From positions 2,046,001 through 2,110,000 of the forward strand of contig NZ_CP148752.1 of NCBI RefSeq assembly GCF_040448305.1: a stretch of 64,000 nucleotides of DNA. The letters are read 5' to 3'. The notes below the pieces were generated by a model. That model was not told the origin of the DNA. It worked only from the letters and a program-made list of their open reading frames with translations, and did not search any database. Below, piece after piece: positions 58,733-64,000 of this stretch. The position numbers and the translations under genes were made by a program. Source of the DNA: Pseudomonas fluorescens (lineage in GTDB: Bacteria > Pseudomonadota > Gammaproteobacteria > Pseudomonadales > Pseudomonadaceae). Position 1 is the first letter of the stretch. Every line of letters starts with the position of its first letter.

Positions 58733-59620
58733 TCAGATCTCCATGGCTTCAATTTCAGCGATAGCGCGTTTAGCGTCTTCCGGGTCGAGGTAACCAAGGT
58801 GCCAGCCTGGCTCGGTCTCCATGTAGGAAACGCCTTTGCCCTTGACGGTCTTGGCGATGATGCAGACCGGTTTCTCACGGCGTTCGTCGGCCTTCACCCG
58901 GCGCAGGGTTTCGGTCACTTCGGCGATGTTGTGCCCGTCGATCACATGCACTTCCCAGCCGAATGCCCGCCATTTTTCGTCCAGCGGTTCGATGCCGATC
59001 ACGTCGTCCACCTGGCCGTCGAGCTGGAAGCCGTTGCGGTCGACAATCGCGATCAAATGTTTGGCGTTGTGGTGGGCCGCACTCATGGCCGCTTCCCAGA
59101 CCTGGCCTTCCTGCATTTCGCCGTCTCCAAGCATGACGAACACGTCATAGACTTCGCCCGTGAAGCGCTGGGCCAGGCACATGCCCAGGCCACCGGAGAG
59201 GGCGTGGCCGATGGAGCCGGAGGAGAAGTCGATGCCGGGCACTTTGCGCATGTCAGGGTGATCGCCCAAAGGGCTGCCCAGGCGGGTGTACTCATCGAGC
59301 CACTCCTTGGGGAACACCCCCAGGTCAGCCAAGATCGGGAACTGACCTACGGCGGCGTGGCCCTTGCCCATCAGGAAGCGGTCGCGGCCCGGCCATTTCG
59401 GCTCTTCGGGACGGATCGTCATCACGTCGTAGTACAGCGCCGAGAACAGTTCGGCGGCTGAAAACACCGAGGTGTAGTGGCCGGTCTTGGCGATTTCGAT
59501 CAGGCGGATCGTTTCAAGGCGAACGAATTTCGCCCGGTCCTTGAGCTTCTTGACGGTCTCGGCAGAAGGCACAAAATTGCTGGCTTTCCACTGTTCGAGC
59601 GTTTTGCGGGGTGTAGACAT
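58733..59620 (-). CDS. Transketolase N-terminal subunit (split enzyme)
   Basis: The 295-residue protein is the thiamine-diphosphate domain: RLIEIAKTGHYTSVFSAAEL, DRFLMGKGHAAVGQFPILAD, SGSIGHALSGGLGMCLAQRF and the ThDP motif VMLGDGEMQEGQVWEAAMSA with metal-binding DRNGFQLDG. I start at the ATG at 59620, 4 nt after GGAGGT; a TTG at 59632 overlaps that site. It lies 2 bp before the C-terminal subunit gene, and the two should form one active enzyme. Confidence 0.9.
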   Translation of the reverse strand: MSTPRKTLEQWKASNFVPSAETVKKLKDRAKFVRLETIRLIEIAKTGHYTSVFSAAELFSALYYDVMTIRPEEPKWPGRDRFLMGKGHAAVGQFPILADLGVFPKEWLDEYTRLGSPLGDHPDMRKVPGIDFSSGSIGHALSGGLGMCLAQRFTGEVYDVFVMLGDGEMQEGQVWEAAMSAAHHNAKHLIAIVDRNGFQLDGQVDDVIGIEPLDEKWRAFGWEVHVIDGHNIAEVTETLRRVKADERREKPVCIIAKTVKGKGVSYMETEPGWHLGYLDPEDAKRAIAEIEAMEI

Positions 59621-59724
59621 CTCTACCTCCAATCACAGGCATGAATTTGCTGAAGTTGAATCTCAGTGGTGCGGGTTGAACTTCAACCGGGTGGTTGCGG
59701 GTTCAACGGGTTTTCGGTGCGCGG

Positions 59725-60816
59725 TCAGTGGCTCCGGCCTTCCAGGGCGCGCATGGCACCGATCAACTCGTCGCAGGTCAGCGGGCCGCCCGAGACCGAG
59801 ACGAAGTTGCGCGCGTGTGGCGCTTTGAGCGTGGGCTCGGCCACTTGCATCAGCAGCGCGTCATCGATGCTCGATACGCCCAGTTCGGCCAGGTTGCGAG
59901 GCAGGCCGATGCGTTGATAGAAGCTCAACATGTCGCCCATGAGTTCGGCGTCGCGATCCTCCAGAACCAGCTGCACCAGCAAGCCGTACGCCACTTGCCA
60001 GCCGTGGACCTGTTGCTGCGCGCCGGGGATTTTCGACAGGCCGCGGGTCATGGCGTGGGCGATGGACAGGCCGCCGCTTTCGAATCCCAGGCCGCTCATC
60101 AGCAGTACGGCCTCAATCAAGTAATCGAAGGCCGGTGTCACCTGGCCGCTGCCGGCTTGGGCCAGTGCCGGTTCTGCGTATTGACGAATCACCTGATAAC
60201 ACTCGCGCGCCAGCACCAGCCCAGACAGCGCCGGGCGTGCGCCGAACATGTTTACGCCAGCCGAACTGAAGCACTGCTCGGCTTCGAATTTCTTGGTCAG
60301 GGCATCAGCGATACCGGCCAGCAGAAACTGACGGGGCGCCTGGGCGATCAGGCCGGTATCGACCAGCACATAGCGGGGGCTGCACAGCAGGTGGCCGACT
60401 TCGCTCAATTGATGATGGGCGTCGTAGACCACGTAGTTTTTTGAGGTTGGCGCATCGTTGGAGGCCACGGTGGGCATGGTGATGAGTGCACGGCCCGATC
60501 TGTGGGCAAGGGCTTTGCCGGCGTCGATGCACTTGCCGCCACCAACAGCCAGGATCATGTCGAACTCGATGGCAGCGGCGGCGCTTCTCAACTTGGCGAT
60601 GCCGTCTGCGGTGATCTCGCCATCGAAGGTGATGTAGTGCAACTCGACGTCTGCCTGGGCGCAGGTGTCATTGAGTCGCGACCTGATCAAACCCAATACA
60701 TAGCTGTCGATGACCACCAAGGCCTTGCGACCGCAATGCGCCAGATACGTCCCCGCCTGAGCGAGCACTTCAGTGCCTTGGACGTATCTTCCGGGAGAAC
60801 CGAAAACCAGATTCAT
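59725..60816 (-). CDS. GldA-like iron/zinc-dependent polyol dehydrogenase
   Basis: The 363-residue protein belongs to the glycerol dehydrogenase/group III alcohol dehydrogenase family: RKALVVIDSYVLGLI, ILAVGGGKCIDAGKALAH (NAD site), ITMPTVASNDAPTSK. Metal ligands are in LAGIADALTKKFEAEQ (Asp) and SIAHAMTRGLSKIPGAQQQVHGWQ (two His), with residues in about 20-residue blocks. The ATG at 60816 has GAGGT 5 nt upstream. A perfect GntR-type palindrome lies 78 bp before the start. It may oxidise a polyol or related hydroxy compound for the transketolase. Confidence 0.85.
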   Translation of the reverse strand: MNLVFGSPGRYVQGTEVLAQAGTYLAHCGRKALVVIDSYVLGLIRSRLNDTCAQADVELHYITFDGEITADGIAKLRSAAAAIEFDMILAVGGGKCIDAGKALAHRSGRALITMPTVASNDAPTSKNYVVYDAHHQLSEVGHLLCSPRYVLVDTGLIAQAPRQFLLAGIADALTKKFEAEQCFSSAGVNMFGARPALSGLVLARECYQVIRQYAEPALAQAGSGQVTPAFDYLIEAVLLMSGLGFESGGLSIAHAMTRGLSKIPGAQQQVHGWQVAYGLLVQLVLEDRDAELMGDMLSFYQRIGLPRNLAELGVSSIDDALLMQVAEPTLKAPHARNFVSVSGGPLTCDELIGAMRALEGRSH

Positions 60817-60890
60817 TCTGTACCTCACTTCACTGCTTATTGTTATTCGAGGCATCGGCGGCAGGTTGCCGAGTGCTCGATTTTGTTGTG

Positions 60891-60907
60891 ATGCATGATA
60901 TATCATG
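60891..60907. promoter_or_regulatory. GntR operator-like palindrome, site 1
   Basis: ATGCATGATATATCATG contains the perfect 14-bp palindrome CATGATATATCATG. It lies between the GldA-like gene and the SDR gene. Nearly the same sequence recurs at 62497 and, inverted and weaker, at 62572. Confidence 0.65.
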
Positions 60908-60944
60908 TTTTTTTGCGGTCAAGCGCTCAATCGACGAATTGACC

Positions 60945-61637
60945 TCAGGCGATCGAATATCCGCCGTCTACCGGCAACGTGGTGCCGGTGACGTACCGCG
61001 CGTTGTCCGAGACCAGGAAGGCGATCACGTTGGCCACGTCCTCGGGAGCGCCCCAGGCTTTCATGGGAATTCGCGCCATGATGCCTTCCGAGCGCACCGG
61101 GTCTTCAAATGCGCGGCGCGACAGGTTGGTCAGGATCCAGCCCGGTGCCACGGCATTGGCGCGTACGCCATCGGTGGCCCAGGCCACGGCCATGCAACGC
61201 GTCAACTCGCTGATGGCGGCTTTGCTCGATGCGTACGCCGGGGTCTTGGCCGAGCCGAAGATGCCCCACATCGAAGCGAAATTCACCACCGCGCCGCGCG
61301 CAGCTTTCAGGCCGGGCAGGGCGGCATTGGTGATGCGCAACACGGCTGTCAGATTGACGTCCATGATCCGACTGAAACCTTCAAGCTCCCACTCGCGGTT
61401 GTGATCGATGATTCCGGCGGCGTTGACGATGGCATCGACGCGCTCGAACCGACTGAAGAAGTCGTTCACCGCTTCATCGCAGGTCACATCCAGTTCTTGG
61501 TAGTAAATGCCTTCCACGTGTTGCTCGGGTTCACCGAGGCCGACGGTGAACACTTCATAGCCGTCAGCGAGCAAGCGTTGTGCGGTGGCCAGGCCGATGC
61601 CCGAACCGCCGCCGGTGACGATGGCTGTTTTTTTCAT
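60945..61637 (-). CDS. SDR-family dehydrogenase
   Basis: The 230-residue classical SDR shows IVTGGGSGIGLATAQRLLAD, the NAAG motif (VDAIVNAAGIID), catalytic Ser and Tyr-x3-Lys (NFASMWGIFGSAK, TPAYASSKAAISELTRCMAV) and VAPGWILTNLSRRAF. It begins and ends like FabG-type or sugar-alcohol dehydrogenases. It is the middle gene of the cluster and 30 bp after the AroE-like gene, with probable co-transcription. The substrate is unknown. Confidence 0.88.
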   Translation of the reverse strand: MKKTAIVTGGGSGIGLATAQRLLADGYEVFTVGLGEPEQHVEGIYYQELDVTCDEAVNDFFSRFERVDAIVNAAGIIDHNREWELEGFSRIMDVNLTAVLRITNAALPGLKAARGAVVNFASMWGIFGSAKTPAYASSKAAISELTRCMAVAWATDGVRANAVAPGWILTNLSRRAFEDPVRSEGIMARIPMKAWGAPEDVANVIAFLVSDNARYVTGTTLPVDGGYSIA

Positions 61638-61667
61638 GGTGTTTTCTCCAGGTTGGTCAAAGGCGAA

Positions 61668-62468
61668 TCAAGTGCCGCATTGGGCAAACAGAAACTCGGC
61701 CAGCAAATCAATCTGGCCGGTGATCATGTGCGCACCTTTGTGAATCACGCAGCCGCGTTCGGCGGCGGCACTGAGCAAGGGTGTGATATCCGGATTCATC
61801 ACTACTTCGCCGACCACCGTACCCGGGGCCAGGGTATCGACCGCCAGGGGCAAGGGATCATCGGCTTTAAGTCCCAACGCGGTGCCATTGATCACCACGT
61901 CGAAACCGCTGCCATCGGCGGGACCGGCATTGATCTGGCGAGCAGGAAAAATTCGGCGAAGTTCGTCGACCAGCTCTTCGGCCTTGGCCGGCGTACGATT
62001 GCTGATCACCAATTCCCGGATCTCTTCGGCCAGCAACGCATGGGCGATGCCGGTGGCCGCGCCGCCCGCACCGAGCAACAACACCCGTTTGTTGTTCAGG
62101 TAATGGCCCTCTTTTTTCAGGCCGGCAACGAAGCCGTCGCCATCGAACATGCGCCCGCTGAAGCGCCCATCAGGCAAGCGTTTGGCAACGTTACACACAT
62201 TAAGCAGGCTGGCTGTGCCTTTGAGCTCATCACACAATTTCGCCACCTCCAGCTTGTGCGGAACGGTGACGATCACCCCCGCCAGATTTTCTATTCCGCG
62301 CAATCCTTCCCACGCCGTGGCGAGGTTTTGCGGTGAGACTTCCCAGGGCACCAGCACGCCGTCAAAACCTAGGCGCTCCAGCAGTGGGTTGAAAAACTCA
62401 GGCGTACGCAGGTGCTTGGCGGGGTAAGTCAAATGAACGACGACCCGTGTTTTACCGCTGATAGGCAT
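61668..62468 (-). CDS. AroE-like shikimate/quinate dehydrogenase family protein
   Basis: The 266-residue protein has the catalytic Lys in VIVTVPHKLEVAKLCDELKG, the acidic site MFDGDGFVAGLKKEG, and the nucleotide-binding motif VLLLGAGGAATGIAHALLAE followed by VISNRTPAKAEEL, which suggests NADP. The N-terminus (TRVVVHLTYPAKHLRTPEFF) differs from housekeeping AroE (usual KxxVxGxPIxHS), so it is a paralogue with another substrate. It is first in the minus-strand catabolic cluster, with an operator-like palindrome 29 bp upstream. Confidence 0.85.
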   Translation of the reverse strand: MPISGKTRVVVHLTYPAKHLRTPEFFNPLLERLGFDGVLVPWEVSPQNLATAWEGLRGIENLAGVIVTVPHKLEVAKLCDELKGTASLLNVCNVAKRLPDGRFSGRMFDGDGFVAGLKKEGHYLNNKRVLLLGAGGAATGIAHALLAEEIRELVISNRTPAKAEELVDELRRIFPARQINAGPADGSGFDVVINGTALGLKADDPLPLAVDTLAPGTVVGEVVMNPDITPLLSAAAERGCVIHKGAHMITGQIDLLAEFLFAQCGT

Positions 62469-62496
62469 TTAATTGTTCCTTGGTGAATTTGTAATG

Positions 62497-62588
62497 ATGC
62501 ATGATATATCCTCGTTCTTGCGATGCGTCAACACCAAGACTACGTCTCGAATGCAGTGGCGATGAAAAGGTCATGATGTATGATGCGT
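62497..62588. promoter_or_regulatory. GntR operator-like sites 2 and 3
   Basis: Site 2 (62497-62513, ATGCATGATATATCCTC) faces the AroE-like gene and site 3 (62572-62588, CATGATGTATGATGCGT) faces the GntR gene. Site 3 matches the complement of site 1 at 13 of 17 positions. The spacing suits autoregulation plus control of the cluster. Confidence 0.6.
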
Positions 62589-62664
62589 TATCGTCGCCAC
62601 CGGCTGCCGTTGTATCTATCCGGCAGGTGGGCACAACCTTACTGACAGTGGAGACCGAGTAACT

Positions 62665-63345
62665 GTGACCGTGCATAAGCCCATCGATAAAGGCAACTTG
62701 AGCGAACGGGTCTACGCCATCATCCGCACCGCGCTGATGGATGGGCAGTACCAACCCGGGGACCGTTTGCGGATCAGCGCCCTGGCCGAAGAGTTCGGCG
62801 TGTCGATCACCCCTGTGCGTGAAGCGATTTTCCGCCTGGTCAGCGACCACGCTCTGGACATGAAGGCCGCGACGTCCATTTATGTCCCTGAGCTGACGGT
62901 CAGCCAGTTGCGGGAAATCCAGTTGATCCGACATCTGCTGGAAGGCGAGGCCGCGGGCATGGCAGCCCTTCGGGTAACCCAGCCGGAACTGGAGAAACTG
63001 CAAGCCATTCAGGATGCTTTCCAGAAGGCGGTTTCTGTCGACTATAAGCAAGCCGCATTGCTCAACAGGGAATTCCACTTTGGGTTGATCTCGGCTGCGC
63101 GTATGCCCGTCGTGGCCAAAACCCTGGAGAACATGTGGGTCATCATGGGACCCCTGTTGAGCCGTTTCCACGCAGAAGTGCCCAAGCGAGAACTCGCCAG
63201 CTCCAAGCACAAGCATTTCGAAGTACTGGAGGCCTTGCGCGACCGGGATTCGGCCAAGGCCAAAGGGGCGATGCAAGCCGACATTGCATGGGGCGAGCTG
63301 ATGATCGAATGGCTGGAGAAAAAGGAAAACCTGGCCGAGGCGTGA
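62665..63345 (+). CDS. GntR-family (FCD) transcriptional regulator
   Basis: The 226-residue regulator has a winged helix (LSERVYAIIRTALMDGQYQP, RLRISALAEEFGVSITPVRE, AIFRLVSDHALDM) and an all-helical FCD ligand domain with metal-type residues (REIQLIRHLLEGEAAGMAAL, LNREFHFGLI, HKHFEVLEAL). FCD regulators sense organic acids or sugar acids. It starts with GTG, GGAG about 11 nt upstream. It is divergent from the AroE-like gene, with three related palindromes nearby, so it is the probable local regulator. Confidence 0.9.
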   Translation: MTVHKPIDKGNLSERVYAIIRTALMDGQYQPGDRLRISALAEEFGVSITPVREAIFRLVSDHALDMKAATSIYVPELTVSQLREIQLIRHLLEGEAAGMAALRVTQPELEKLQAIQDAFQKAVSVDYKQAALLNREFHFGLISAARMPVVAKTLENMWVIMGPLLSRFHAEVPKRELASSKHKHFEVLEALRDRDSAKAKGAMQADIAWGELMIEWLEKKENLAEA

Positions 63346-63380
63346 ACCCTGTCGCCGCTTTCCAAGGTTCCTGACGCCAT

Positions 63381-63410
63381 CGCCCGAGCTCCCCGTAGGA
63401 GTGTCGGGCG
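63381..63410. terminator. Hairpin between the GntR gene and the PfpI-type gene
   Basis: CGCCCGA (63381-63387) and TCGGGCG (63404-63410) form a 7-bp stem, and the loop holds a further CTCC/GGAG pairing. It lies between convergent genes and may end both transcripts. Confidence 0.55.
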
Positions 63411-63440
63411 TTGTCGTATTACGCATTCGCAGCGGGCGTT

Positions 63441-64000
63441 TTATTTCAACCGGCCGAGCAATACCTTGCCGACCTCGGTGGCCGATGCAGGATTTTGGCC
63501 GGTGATCAACTCGCGATCGACGACGAAATTGGACGTCCAGTTTTCCGTGTTACTGCTGTACAACCCACCTGCTTTCTCAAGCGCGGTTTGCGGGTAGAAC
63601 TTCATCTCGCCACCGTTGAGCAGGCCTTTGGCTGCTTCCTCTTCCTTGTTGCTGATAACGGTCATCTTGTAGCCCGCATAGATCCAGTCGGCGCTGGCGT
63701 TCACCGGTTTCGCGGTCTGGAGTTGGCGGGTGAAGTTCTGCGCATCAGGCAAGGTCGACAGCAGGGCGATTGGGCCATGGCAGACGAGGGCAGTGGTCTT
63801 GCCTTGAGCATGGAAGTCCATCAGCAAGCGACCCAGCGAACGGCTGTGCAGCAGATCCTGCATCGGCGCATGGCCACCAGGAATGTAGACTGCATCGAAA
63901 TGCGCATAGCCGATCTGTTCCACCCGGGCGAGGCTGATGACCGGCGATTGATCCGGCACAGTGAGTTTCAATTGGTCGAGCAGATGCTTGTAGGTCTCAA
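63441..64000 (-). CDS. DJ-1/PfpI family protein (5' end outside window)
   Basis: The minus frame stays open to the right edge, so the N-terminus is missing. The visible part begins ETYKHLLDQLKLTVPDQSPV and holds FDAVYIPGGHAPMQDL and the nucleophile elbow TTALVCHGPIALLS (Cys followed by His), typical of type 1 glutamine amidotransferase-like Hsp31/DJ-1 proteins. Likely roles are glyoxalase III, chaperone or protease activity; sequence alone does not decide. Confidence 0.85.
   Translation of the reverse strand, partial: ETYKHLLDQLKLTVPDQSPVISLARVEQIGYAHFDAVYIPGGHAPMQDLLHSRSLGRLLMDFHAQGKTTALVCHGPIALLSTLPDAQNFTRQLQTAKPVNASADWIYAGYKMTVISNKEEEAAKGLLNGGEMKFYPQTALEKAGGLYSSNTENWTSNFVVDRELITGQNPASATEVGKVLLGRLK

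Noticed and set aside
1..64000. CRISPR arrays, rRNA and tRNA genes
   Set aside because: No regularly spaced repeat-spacer pattern and no recognisable tRNA or rRNA sequence was seen while reading; a dedicated search was not possible.

Overview
The window reads as chromosome of a fluorescent-group Pseudomonas. Supporting signs are GC-rich coding, an OprD-family porin, a dusA-associated integrase with a PrtN-type pyocin activator, pseudomonad-style REP sequences, and a dispersed 158-bp terminal-inverted-repeat element. This assignment rests on gene content only; no rRNA, tRNA or CRISPR array was recognised.

Region 1 (1-24.8 kb) is one exopolysaccharide locus, read almost entirely on the minus strand. 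In transcription order it holds a Wzb-type phosphatase and Wzc-type tyrosine kinase, a 420-bp leader with a JUMPstart/ops element, then an AT-rich block (Wzx flippase, KpsS-like transferase, glycosyltransferase, Wzy-like polymerase, GT4 glycosyltransferase, epimerase). After it come a Kdo-precursor set (KdsA, KdsC, KdsD), GalE, and a YjbE-Wza-YjbF-YjbG-YjbH secretion module that runs off the left edge. Beside it lie a plus-strand RfaH homologue, a decayed transposase, the WcaJ-type initiating transferase, two winged-helix regulators and a frameshifted EAL-like gene. The RfaH/ops pair suggests antitermination of the long AT-rich operon.

Region 2 (25.3-33.2 kb) starts with UppP and DusA. A tyrosine integrase at the 5' end of dusA opens a decayed island. 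It carries a PrtN gene and a second, truncated integrase with its own PrtN gene. A repressor remnant follows, with three operator-like dyads spaced exactly 63 bp apart, then a decayed IS3 orfA. Last is a 1.5-kb cassette with 131-bp inverted repeats that holds three small genes and no transposase.

Region 3 (33.4-44.4 kb) holds a Tat-exported HAD phosphatase and divergent DeoR regulator, a head-to-head pair of 158-bp repeats, a SulP pseudogene, an EutR-like AraC regulator, a UcpA-like dehydrogenase, an APC permease, a copper amine oxidase, a CtaG-like membrane protein and a frameshifted AraC gene. It looks like amine uptake and oxidation.

Region 4 (44.4-53.4 kb) is the best candidate for an undescribed system. 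A TetR regulator is accompanied by seven copies of a 17-bp palindrome in three promoter regions. Those regions precede an AcoX-like ATP-NAD kinase-fold protein, GcvPA, GcvPB and an acyl-CoA ligase in one direction, and a SnoaL-like protein and a luciferase-like flavin oxidoreductase elsewhere. GcvH, GcvT and GcvL are absent.

Region 5 (53.6-64 kb) has MsrA, then an OprD porin, MHS-type transporter, split transketolase, GldA-like dehydrogenase, SDR and AroE-like enzyme. A divergent GntR regulator and three related palindromes accompany them, suggesting a regulated catabolic pathway of unknown substrate. A DJ-1/PfpI gene leaves the right edge.
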